This document shows positions 1 to 11,733 of a stretch of DNA of 64,000 nt, piece by piece. Below the pieces are notes generated by a model. That model worked only from the letters and a program-made list of their open reading frames with translations. It did not search any database and was not told the origin of the DNA. Origin of the DNA: Daphnia carinata (Eukaryota > Arthropoda > Branchiopoda > Diplostraca > Daphniidae); assembly GCF_022539665.2 (NCBI RefSeq), contig NC_081332.1, positions 310,001 through 374,000 of the forward strand, written 5' to 3'. Both the position numbers and the translations under genes were made by a program. Each line of letters starts with the position of its first letter. Position 1 is the first letter of the stretch.

Positions 1-3000
1 AGATCTTCAACCATTTTTGATAACCTTCATTGCTTTTTTTATTCGTGTATTCAGTTTACTTTTTCAATCTTATTTTGTTCTACTTTTGTTGAATAACAAA
101 CGTAGACTTGTAAAAACAAAAGTAGATTGCTGACACCATTGGCAGCTTGAACCAAAATTATTTGGTTTCAATAAATAATTTTGATTATTTTGAATTGAAA
201 CATTACGTAGTTTTATATTCTATTGCGAGTTCCACATTAAATTGATAAACGACGGCAAAAATGACTTGTATCTAATAAGACATTCGTTAAGGCCTACGTA
301 AAAATTTAAAATAAATCAGAGAATATAAATATTGTCAGAGGCAAATGTCTTCCCCTAGAGCAATGAGGACCGCACCCTCATCCGCGGGGCACGAACGGGC
401 ATTTTTCAACCACTAAGTTGCCTGCCCCACTTTGAAACTTTCCGGTTTGGGAATTAGATCAGCATTTGTTAAACAATTCAAATGGAAGCTGAATTTTATC
501 CATGCACAAGGAAAATAAAAAAAGAAACACCCTGTAATAACCAGTTGGTTGTCGCTGGCTCTCCACGCAATCTTGCAACAAGCAATTTTCCTTCGCTGCT
601 TTGCGCGCAAACAGTGAAACAAAATAAAGCAAAAACCCAAAAATAAATTGGTAATTTTGAACTTTCTTTATCCAGGATGTCTTACAGTCAGGACAATAGT
701 TTACACCGTAAGTTCGTGTTGCCAAAGAAAAGCGAGAAAATTTCTTGCAGAAGTAAAGTATAGTCTAGGAAAACTTGGAATAGTTAATTTTTAAAATAAC
801 ATATCGAACATGAGTTAGTGGTAAACACCTAACATTCGCTCAAGACAGTGCTATCAATGAGCTATTAAATGTAACTTAATGAATCATTATCGGCTGTCTC
901 TATCAAGGACCTAAATGCAATAGTAAACACCGGTAAACACACCAAGCATAGAGTGAACGCCATTTTACTTACTTTTAATGTTAAGAATCCGGCTAAGATG
1001 CGTAAAACGGTGTTCAGGAGAGAGAAACCTGCTCCGAGCTGAACGCGAGAATATTGAGAAGCAAACTGAACCTCATTTCACCAGGTTATGGCAGCTTAGA
1101 CGCCAGGGAAAGGAGGCCGACCCTTACGAACCGCTATATCAACCACTGGAAAGGACGAAAGGACGACTTTTTTTTCATCTTCTTTTTTTTTCTTTCTTTT
1201 CATTAATTCGATTTCTTCGTTTTGCCCTTTCCAGTACATTTACTTTGGAGAAAGCAGTACGAAAAGAAAGGAAACGTTTCTCACTGTTCTACTATTCATG
1301 CTCATCAGAAATCAACCTCAATATCCATTATTCGTTAAAGAATCACTGGCTGTAAAGGTAGGTCGACTTAGTTGCGAGATTGATGAAAGTACGAAATATT
1401 ACTACTGCTATACAGAATGCTAAACATCCATACAGAAGTCTAAAATGACAAACAAAGCAAATTGAGTTTATCCGCCAAAAGACGTTTTCTTTACGTTTTT
1501 TTTTAGTTGAATGAATCGTTCATTTTCCATTGGTTTACTATTGACTTAGCTCTATGTTTCTTTTTTTAAAAATTCGAGAAACTTCACTTTCGTCTTCTGT
1601 TTTGGGTCGGCAAGCCACATTTTAAAAAATCTCGTGAATCTTGACTTGTAATCTTTTGATGGCTTCTGCTACCACAAACTTCTAGAGTACGTCCTTTGGA
1701 GTGAAACACATTCCAAAACATTTATTGGATTTTAAAATAAACGTAATATAGGGCAATTAAAAAGGGGGCTATTGCGTCATCTTGGCAGTTTATCTACTTT
1801 TAGAGAGAAAAAATAACACTATTGGCGTCCTAAACTGAAGGTGAACTTTAACAGGATTCATTTCGGAAAATAAAAATATATGCTGTTGGTTGACTGTAAA
1901 CGAAATAGGGTGAAAAAAAAAGCTTTCGATTTTGAACGGAGAAAATTTTGGGATGGAATGAAACATTTCAATAAGAACCCAGTTTCGTCAATTCATTCTA
2001 TAAAAAATCGGGCTGGGAAAAGCTTGATGTTATCTTAAGGAACGTGTTTGTAAACTAGCATTAGACAACCGGTTGTTTCCTTTCTTTGGGCGTGGTTCAA
2101 GAAATATAACCTTTTCGTCAGGTAACATTCGCTAGTCAAACTCTGTCGAATTCTACATTTATGTGCAGTTAGACTTTAAGTATGGGACAGCTTTAATTCA
2201 AGTACACTCGAACCGATTTTATGTGTTCTATTTTTCTATTTCTCTTTTTTTGTTTTCTTTCTTTCTTTCTTTTTTTCTCAAATAGTGGCTCGGTGTAATT
2301 TAATGAATTTCAGGAGAAAGGGATGGGGCAAAAACAATGTTTCCAGAGAAACCGATTTCATTTACCTCGCTCTAGGCGAAGGCAATCTCTGCAGTACTGA
2401 TCGGAGGGAAAAGTAGGAAAAGAAGGAGAACGACAAGAATCGCGGAATAAAACCAATTTTAGAAGTAGTGCTTTTTCTTTGCCTTAGTACTGTGACATTA
2501 CAAGCCTCATAAGTGAAACAATCAATTTGGATTCGATTATTAACTGCACCGTCCACCGAAGGACAAAATTACATCACAAAATTCTACGAGCAGCAAAAGT
2601 AGATCAGAATTAGAATGTGTCCGTTAGCTAACGGTTTTAGTGGCTGGTCAAACGTGAAGGCGTGCAAGTGGAAGCGAAAAATCTACTAATTCACCGTACG
2701 CAACCAGTTGGCCCCAAGAGCGAACATGGTTCGGTCGGTTAGTATCTCGTACGCATGTTTGGATTGATTTACGTGTATTGCCATTGTTTTGTGATCATGA
2801 CTTCAGTTTGACCTTATTCCGCAACCTTTGGTTGTATGATTTAAAAAAATCGAGACTTGCTACTTTACGAAATTTCACCATTGCGGTGAAATGTTTTCTA
2901 TTTTTGCAGCATCGTGTTAATTAACAAACACGATAACCAACCGGTAAATTGTTTTTTAAACTTTGGTTTAAAAGATCACAACTTTGCTGTTTTGCATACA

Positions 3001-3972
3001 TCGCAGTTTAATGTTTTGAAAATGTTTCGCTGCTACGAAATGGCAAAATTGACATAACATTTACTGGTAGTCACGCAGGTTTGATTCAACGCTTTAACAG
3101 AAGCTTTCACTTCGATCAAGCGCCTCTAGTGCGAGCAATGCTCAACTTCTAAATATCATTATACACGTCAACGATCAGTTGCTAAATTCCACGCCAAAAT
3201 CCTTGTACAATTCAAAATTGCCATTTTAGCTAACATTGGGTTTAAACAGAACTTGCAGATTACATTTGGTTATTTTCGTCTTCTTTAAACTCAATTACGC
3301 CAACAAAGTTTATTTAACTTTACATTTAACAGGCCGGACAGGGACGAAGGTCAAAGTTAAGCAAAATTTGAAATTCTTTTAACCAAAACACGAGTGAAAA
3401 AAAAATGAAAGAAAAAATAAATGTGTTGACTAAATCTCCGGAGCGCAAAGGTTAGAAGCGTGAAATACCTATGGTTGTTAAATAACAATTCTAGACTTCA
3501 AGAAGCGCCATACGATACCCTTAAACAATTTTTTAAATAGTTTAACTTGAAATTCTACTTCTAGGGATTTAGTGGAACAGTGGATTCTGTAAAACTACTG
3601 GCCTGCTAAGTCCCAAGAAGTGGAACCTTGCATGTATGAAAATATATTACCGCTTATCGCAGTATGGGCAAATGCATTACAGTTTCCCAGTAACGTTTCT
3701 TCTTTCTTTTCAAGAAGTATTAAATATTTTCCAACCTGATTCGCTTCAAACAACATACCCAAAAAACTATGTCGAAAATCTTGGATGTTGTTTTTGCAAA
3801 TGTTTGAATTGAGCTATTGAACCATCGGGTTTTCGACATTATTCACTTTTATTCCTTCGGTTTCGAAATGTGATTACTAACTGCTACACAGATGAGTAGT
3901 TACTGAAAACATAACTACCAAGACAATGTAATTGAACTTCAGTTTAACAAAGACCCTACCAATTATATTTGT
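1..3972. other. Intergenic DNA, no gene recognised
   Basis: About 4 kb of AT-rich sequence with runs of T and A on both strands. Short open frames exist (for example one of 125 codons on + from 978), but none shows a known domain, and their second halves read through T-rich runs as Phe/Leu strings. A small possible exon with an ATG near 675 and a GTAAGT donor near 706 on + could belong to a gene whose remainder I cannot find. No tRNA, repeat array or mobile-element end was seen. Confidence 0.5.
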
Positions 3973-4819
3973 CTATTCAACATCATCTTCGGCCATTCCT
4001 AATCCAGACTGAGCCGCGTTCGCCATTAGCCTCTAAAGAAAACAAATACAAAGAATGAATAATTAATAATTAAAACCAATAAAAATATTTGGGCATTGAA
4101 TGAAATAATTTTCAGCTTAGTTTCTGTTCTCACTGATAGAAATAAAACAATATTCCTCTCAATTTCAATACACAACCATTGCATAAATTCTTAGTAATGA
4201 TTTAAATCTACTAATTGTTTTTAATCCTAAAACCAATGTGGAAAAAAAAAACAAAAAAAGGAAGTTGTAATTAACAATCCTTCAGTTGGGTACCTGTCCA
4301 ACAACTGGTAGACGCTCGAGAAGTAGACGGAAAACTTGAGGTGGCAGAGTTTGTTGGAGAACTTGAAGTAACTGTTGGGGTTGACCACAAACGGCAACTG
4401 CATTACTTAAATGTTCCACTCCCTCCTCAATTTCACCTTGGGCCAATAATTCTTCCCCAAGTTGCACCTGATTTTGTAGAATAAGCCAATTTATTGGTAC
4501 TCATGAAAATCAACTTGAGAAAAGGTAATTACCTCACGAAGGAAAAATTGTTGAACAGCCTCATGATCTTTCAGATCTGGAAGAGCTGTAGATCCATCTT
4601 TTGAAACATTCGTTCGGCGTTTGCGTTCTAAGAAAAAGTTACGATATAACCGGTTGTACGAGAAACGTTTCACAAACGAAGCTTACTATCTTTTAGTTTT
4701 TTCTTGAATTCCGGGTCTGAGCGTCGCTTACGATCAAAATAGATGCAATAAGAAACGAAAAGTGTACCGGCAACGGCAGCCAAAACTGACATAGATGCTT
4801 TAGACATAAGTGCTGACAT
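3973..4819 (-). CDS. Tom20: Tom20, mitochondrial import receptor subunit (4 exons)
   Basis: Receptor of the outer-membrane TOM complex that binds presequences of proteins entering mitochondria. Exons on -: 4687-4819, 4533-4627, 4294-4467 and 3973-4032, giving 153 residues, close to the usual animal length of about 145. An N-terminal membrane segment (about residues 10-27) is followed at once by the family motif YCIYFDRKRRSDP. The central part carries the conserved LPDLKD..AVQ.FFL, LGEELLAQGE and AVCGQPQQLLQVLQQTLPP blocks of the cytosolic TPR-like domain. The protein ends in the family's acidic tail AEDDVE. Introns are GT..AG and in phase. The start is the ATG directly before the membrane segment. 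PARN lies about 1.2 kb upstream on the same strand. The identification is secure; the exact 5' end of the transcript is not visible. Confidence 0.95.
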
Positions 4820-6025
4820 TGTAATATTTGAAATTTATGAAACTTTAAACATCAAGACGTATTCAGAATTTTAGCTACGATCGCTCATCGAGCACGTTTC
4901 AGCGAGCTCACCTTCGCTAAAGAAACAGGCCTGACTGATTCGAATGGTAAACTTCCAGTTTCCGCAGAGTCATAGTAATTCGTTCACTGCATTGACGTTG
5001 GCAATAAGGCTTGGCTATCCTGTAGACAGTGGTAGCACCTAGTGGATTTATACTGAACTACATGTCAATTTTAGGCGAGTTTGTACCAAGTTATTTAAAA
5101 AGGGGTATATTACATAAGATATTCTTTGAATTTTTCAATGGTTTTGATTGAGCCATTTAGAAACCCAAGCTAAAGTTACAATCTCAAACTAAATTCTAAC
5201 TACCGAAGGCCTCCTTTTAACGTTTTCCTTAACTAATGTGCTGCGCTCTGCTGTATTAGTTAGAAGCTGAAATTTAATGCTCGAAAACTGACGACTAAGC
5301 CTTATGATCAAAGTCAACGTAGTGAACGAATCATCCCGTCTATTACTCAGTTCTCGGATGTCGAAGGAGTAAAAGAAACATTCTGAAAACACTTTAAAAC
5401 GATAGGTGTCTCTGTGTCATAGTCCTTTCCAGCGATACTTCTCTAGCACCCATCATCTGGACAGAGATCTATTTGTTGCCAGTGCTATCCAAGAATAATA
5501 ATCAAGAATAATACAAAAATATTTACACTTTTATTTGCTTCTAAACTTTATCGTTCGTAATCTACATATAACCTGTAAAGGGAATGGCTACTCACGTAAA
5601 AAGCAGTAAGGGGAGCAGGGTTACGCATTTAGCCTTTGCCGCATCGCTTTTAGCGCAAAGAAAGGCATAACTAGATAACAACAATCAATGTAATAGAATA
5701 ACAACTAAAAGGAACAATGTTGGATAGTAATAATCGATCGTGAAACTTGTTTTTTAGAACCTTGGATTCACGTGCTATGTTGAAAGCTACAACCAGCCAT
5801 TTGATACTGCGGGACTTTCACGTTCGACTCTCAAGGCTGTGAGGTGTAATGCAAGACATTTGTAAAAATAGCCGGACAACTTTTAGAACGTGGATACCTT
5901 TTTAACCGTTATGCAATGCCATATTTGAAGAAAAATTAACTTTCTTTGCGTCAAGCTAATAATAATACCACATATTGATATTAGGGCAATCCACTAGAGA
6001 AAATGAATAACTCTGTTTTCATCAT
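4820..6025. other. Intergenic, Tom20 upstream and PARN downstream DNA
   Basis: Should hold the Tom20 promoter and 5' leader (next to 4820) and the 3' UTR of PARN (left of 6026). I see no further coding exon, tRNA or repeat. A 67-codon frame near 5189-5392 on - has no recognisable content. Confidence 0.5.
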
Positions 6026-9000
6026 TTAATCCCAGTCTGCAGATACCACAAACTGCTCTTTATTCAGTTTTACGTTTTTAACATCTTTACGGATTTTCTT
6101 CGGAGACGGAAAATCGCAACTATTGCACTCCACAGCAGAACTCAGCCGCTTTCTTGACGATAAGTCTGGAACTTCCGCAGACAACGTGGCGTTCTGGGAT
6201 TTCCTGTCCAAATAGTGTTTATACGAAATTACGGAGCATCCCACAGGCAGCTTACTCTCCGCCATGGCCCTGAGCACGAAAGGGCTGTTCTCTTTCCTAT
6301 GTAACGTTACAAACGCTGAGGTATCTCCTGTCCAGTCGACCCTTACCGTACCTGTGAAAATCAGTAAAAAGGGTCAAACAGAAATTTTAAGCTAGTGACT
6401 AAAGCGTTATTGGACAAGACTAGACAACAATTGAACTGCCATTGATGTCTTCGAATTCACAAACTAAGAAGCGCACATTCACACAGGTACCAAATTGGGC
6501 GCTTTATGAAAACTTATGCATCTATTCTTCCCGGATAAGAAACGTGTTCTCTTTTCTGCAAAAAAAAGTTTCGTGTCATAGCTTACTCTAAAGATTTTAA
6601 ATATACGTTCCGCTATGTTTCACCATTATGCGCTAGTTTTCCAAGAACACGAAGTTAAGAAGTAGATTAAACACAAAAAAAAAAACGAAAATAGAAGGCA
6701 AAACTAGAGAGCTGATTGCCAAACTATAACAACGGCTCGCTTGGTACATACCATGAACTGAAAATAAATGAAAGATGTCTTGAAGTTTCCATTCACTTGG
6801 AAAAGTAACATGGAAAACATGTTCACGTGATGGTTCCACTACCAAAATCAGAATAAAATAGTAAGTACATCACACTTAAAAGTTAGTGGTACCGTACAAT
6901 CGGGGCCGGAGATGGTCATGTAAGGAATATCAGGAACCATCATCATAAAGATCCTAGATAAAAAGAAAAAAAATTACATGAAAATTGTAATACGGAGGTG
7001 AATATTGAGATCTCAAATGGCATAAAATGTACTTTTGATAAAACGGGGTGATGAATGATGATTCATGAACAGCAGTTGTTTTTGACTGGCTTGAGCTAAT
7101 ATCTTCTGTTAGAAAACATTTTTAAATGAAATGTATAGAAAATTCTTTTTATAAAGTGAAGGTATAAAATTTTATAATGTGAAGACATTTATACGCCACC
7201 TAAATAGTTGGCCATGGCAAGGAAACAACGGCCTGTTATAAATGCATCATAACCAGCCTCATGGTTCTTAAAGTTGTCCGTGTAGGAAGGGAAACCGGTA
7301 GCAGGAACTAAACAACGTATCTGAGATTATTGAACCATAACAATATCTATTGAAATAAACTTAAAAGAAAATACTCACCAATTTCAATGCTTCGAAAGGG
7401 AGCTGCGAGTAAACTGCTTAGCAATCGCTCAAGGGCCGAGTTTTGCAGAATATCGCGAAATGGCTTGGTTGTAGCCATGACCTTAGTGTCGATGAATCTA
7501 CGAAAATTAACTCCGGGTTAATGGTTTCGACATTAGTACGTGTCCGTTTAGAATTCCAGTAGGTTTTTAAAAATGAAATTGTTGTTTGTAGTTGCTTTTA
7601 TTAGATGCTCGTTAGTTTATGTTAGGTATATAAACTTCCGATACCCACAAGGTAGTGTATTAGTACTGTTTTCAGGAAATTTTTTTAGCTTACCTTGGAA
7701 AAAAAGTGTTAACCATACCTTTGAAGTCATGATAATCTTCAGGTAACGGCGCACAAAATTGACCTCACGTTTCAAAGTTTAGTTAAATAATTTCGTAATT
7801 CCAAAAAATGTAATTTTTTTTCCTTACCCAGAATATGACACAAATCGAGTAACATGTTATGTCCAACAACAAGTTTACCCTACAAAAAAAAAATATATAT
7901 ATATGTATGTATATTTATTTAGAAAAACGTTTCGTCGATGAAGCGTAACACCGACCGAATCGGTGATTTTGCGGATAACTCTACTAAAACCGACGTTATC
8001 TTCGAATTTTTCCATTTCGGATACGTTGTTGTCTGTTCCTGAAGGCTCCGTCTTCGAGTTTTGAATGCCAGTTTTTTTAACAATGACTGTGCAGCCACTG
8101 CTGGTTTTTTTTGAAATCTCAAACAATAGCTTTGGGTATCTAATATCGGAATTCGAAACACGGTTAAGAACTTTTTATATGGCTTAATCATACTTAATTA
8201 TATAAGACTATTTGTAGGCGCAACATTAAGATAAATCTTTACCTATATTTTACATGGGAGAAAATAAGTTCATTTTGAATCGTACTGCAATGAAGCTCTA
8301 GAGCGGCATTGCTCTTTTCTTCGTTTTCTTCATTCTGTAAGAATGTTTCAACCTTCGAACTAATGCAAAAACACACTTTAAGTTTGGATAAAGAGACGTA
8401 AACCGAGTAGCATACATAAGCGTATTAGCGCACGCATCCAATATGTTTTGGAAATATGCAAATAAGTGACCTACGTAATATTGTTAAGGAATCCTTTTTG
8501 ATCAGCGGGAAGTTCAGATACTTGGGTCGAAGATGCATCCGAACGAAGATGTAATAATTTGCTCTTTTTTTCTAAAATCACCTTTAGTTTTTCTTCATCC
8601 ACCAAGTTAAGGTAGGGGATTCCTAACCAGTTTTAGAATATGATGATTGGTTTACTATATTCCTATATTTTATGTTGAATTGTAATTAAAAATCATGATT
8701 GTTGAATATCTACCTTCTTTAATGAGTTTGTTGAAATCAAACCCCTGAGATGCAAGAAAGCCCAGAGAGGAAGCTTGAGACAAAAACTTAGTGTCACATA
8801 GCCCAGGCAATGTTGAAGTGTTAGGGAATATGTAAAAATTGTATGTTTTATTTACATACTTAGAGATACTATTATCAAACCTAAATATGCTCAGGCCAAA
8901 CTGGATAATGACAAACTGTGATGTGCCATTTAGAACCTTCTTGTATCTTTCTGCAAAATCATATAAGTAACACATTATAGTACTACTATCAACAGAAGAA

Positions 9001-9280
9001 AAACATAAATGTAAAATACAAATAGAACCGATCACACATTCTTTTATAAAGGTATTAACCTGGAGGTGTGTCCAAAGAAGAGAGTTTACTGTTTCTTCCT
9101 TCCGTGGAACTTAGTCCTGTGAATTCCGTGTCGATGGATACAAAGGATGCATTTTTCAATTCATCGTCAAGCGCTTCCAATACCGTCTGAAAATCTTATG
9201 TAGAAAAAGATATGTATATTTAAAGAGTTATGGTTTACTTATGAAACTTTATGATTTATACTGCTTTTGGTAACGTCCAT
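6026..9280 (-). CDS. PARN: PARN, poly(A)-specific ribonuclease (14 exons)
   Basis: A DEDD-family 3'-5' exonuclease that shortens mRNA poly(A) tails and trims non-coding RNA ends. Exons on -: 9248-9280, 9060-9186, 8714-8950, 8475-8622, 8243-8359, 7956-8139, 7828-7879, 7694-7763, 7379-7497, 7200-7307, 7033-7105, 6898-6953, 6752-6838 and 6026-6351, giving 578 residues (human PARN 639). All four catalytic acidic positions are present: SIDTEF near the N-terminus (D and E), GHNMLLD and [26 protein letters not shown] and GIPYLN match the N-terminal nuclease half, and [14 protein letters not shown] starts the C-terminal RRM. The tail ends ..FVVSADWD with a basic KKIRKD stretch that may be a nuclear signal. 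The first donor (GTTTCA) is weak, so the junction after the first 11 residues is the least certain. Otherwise this looks like an intact, active enzyme. Confidence 0.93.
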
Positions 9281-11733
9281 CGTTGAAAAACGAAAACAAC
9301 CACACACACCATCACATCTTTGGTAAGACGGCCCGCCACTTAAAAAAAAAATTATTTTTAAGTCTTTACTTCAATACACTGTTGTTGCAAAACAATTCTA
9401 GCACAAGTGTTTACTAAATTTTAAAATGTATCATTTATGTTTGATTTTACTAAATTAGTGTAATTATTGAATAACAAAATACTGGGGTAAAATAAAATTC
9501 TGTGGTGGCAGCACCTACCATGCGAACTCGTCGTTCGTAGGAAACAGAAAATAGCAGAATTCCCACCGAATTCTACGAAAAGAATTTAAGCAACTAATTT
9601 AAACAAATTGTTGTCTGAGCCTGTTGTATTTAATGGGCTGTTTCTTTGCTCTTATCTATTTCATACTAAGATCAAGAAGGCTTAGAACAAAGATATTATG
9701 GGGAAAGAATATTAATATTATTCACCGTGTGGCTAAAAAGAAATTCTTAAAATTATTATTTTTTTTTTGCGTTTATACTTAAGAATTTCCCTCAGGTAAT
9801 GGGTGGTAGGAAACTTAAGTCGCCATTTGATTATACAGTAAAAATGTGCATAATGAACTAGGGTAGACTGGGCGTTTGACCGCTATTGAATGAGCTCGCC
9901 CAGTCTTGCTATTACCTCGCTCTTGCAGACGAAACATGACACATAAGCTAGTATTATTAAAATATGCCGTCCCATGTAGAATTTGCATTGACACTTGTGT
10001 ACATCGAGAAAAACCTAAAGCTAACTCTTTTACAACAAAAGAGCCGATACGAAACTTCCGATACGAAACTTAACGAATGGCCAAAACAGGAGTTTATTAT
10101 TTGAACAGAGTTAATTATTTATTGAGTTTTCAACAAATAATAAAAATTAGAATAAATCTGTATTTTTCTTTGTTCTTTGTCGATAATTTTTTCCTATGTT
10201 GTTTTATAATTATACGCTTGTAGATGTTGGCAGTATGTAGAGCAGAGGTTTCTTAATAATATTTGTAAATCAAAATAATCTTAGCTATTGAATTATAAAC
10301 ACATTAGTTGTTCTGTGAAACTGCTTTTGGGGGCTAAATTGTACAAACGGCATGTGTTGTATTGGACATGAATTGGGCGTGCAAGGGAGGAGTCAAGTCA
10401 AAGCGCGGAGGTTTTAAATATTTAACGGCACATTTATGATATAGCTAATGCTTATTTATATTTTTAATCTTACATAAAAACATTTTATTTTGGAAAAAAA
10501 TGTAATACTTTTCTGTATTATTCAACTGTTTCAACAATTTCAAAGTTTCGTCAACTGACGCAGCCATGATATTACAAATAATGAATCAGGGAAATCGATC
10601 GATAAATTGAAATAACTAAATTATCGATACTGTGGTGGCTGCGCCTCCTCTTATGTCTTCTCTATCAGTAAAATGAAAATATTTCAGGCATAATAAAAGT
10701 CATTTATTTCAGGTAATCTCTTTGAAGATTGTATTTCAGTTGTTCGCTAAGTTAACAGCAAAAACTAGAAATAAAAGCAAAATTTTTACACAACTCATTC
10801 TACCCAGTGGATCCTATCTTTCGGAAAAGATAAGATAGAATGGCAAAAGTTAAGATACTTCCGGCATCTTTTCGATAACTTGTATCGGGCGTCAATTTGA
10901 GCCAAAAAAAAGTATCTTTATCTTATGCTAAGCCAATTTTAGCCTAAAGTTACCGAAAAGATACAAGATACTTTCGACGCCATCTTGCGGCGACAAGTTC
11001 ATTTATTTGGAATAAAATTTTCGGGTCTCATTGTTTTAGTCATCCCTTGTCTCGCGGATGTGGATCAAAAATAAATGAATTATGAAGCTACAAATTTGAT
11101 GCAACCCAGAATTTCAATTAATCTTCGATTTCGAATTTTTTTATTTAGTTTTGCGTTATTACTAAGTATCTTGTATCTTATTTTATCTTATCTTTAGCCT
11201 AAAATGAGAATTTTTAAAAATTTTTTAAAATATCTTATCTTAACTGGTTTTTTCGGTAGTATCTTGTATCGAAGCATTTTTTTCGGTATTTACAAAATAT
11301 CTTAACTTAACTTTGTATTTAAAATTTTTTTTTACAGTAACTGTATCTACAGCGTAAAAAAAAAAAGATAGGAAGCACTGGTGCAGCCTATCGTACTATT
11401 AGATGATTTTTCAATGGTGAAATATGGAGAGTAAGAAAGATTCATGGTATTTAATAAAAGAATTTTGTAAAGAACAAGGTGCGAATATTTTTTTTTTTTC
11501 CATTTCAAATTCGAAATTGACAAAATTGTTTGTGAATGTTGCCTCATTGCCGCGATAGTAGTGTCATAGTGTGTTAATTAAAAATGCACTTGCACGTAAG
11601 TCGCGTATGTAAATGTAATAAAAACTCGTTAAACATCTTGTTCTTCCCGATATGCTTGTAAATATACGAATTTTCTTATGTTTTTTTTCCAGCAAAAAAA
11701 TCGTAAACCGCAACGTTGGAGGTATCGATCAGA
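9281..11733. other. Intergenic between divergent PARN and uridine-cytidine kinase
   Basis: PARN (-) and the kinase (+) are divergent, so both promoters lie here. A probable 5' leader exon of the kinase ends at a GTAAGT donor near 11596 and rejoins at the acceptor near 11692, just ahead of the ATG at 11734. Two short related segments (TGTGGTGGCAGCACCT near 9501, TGTGGTGGCTGCGCCT near 10630) and a repeat-rich block at 10.8-11.3 kb are the only other structure noticed. Confidence 0.5.
10808..11325. repeat. Cluster of degenerate TATCTT / AAGATA motifs
   Basis: Within about 500 bases the hexamer TATCTT or its complement AAGATA recurs many times in both orientations, often chained as TATCTTATCTTA or AAGATACAAGATACT, and accompanied by TTTTCGGTA / TACCGAAAA. 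Unit spacing is irregular, so it is not a simple microsatellite. It may be a decayed foldback element or a remnant of an amplified GATA-core motif. No coding content. Confidence 0.5.

Noticed and set aside
978-1355. 125-codon open frame on +
   Set aside because: No domain, second half is T-rich read as Phe/Leu, and no matching exon or conserved context was found.
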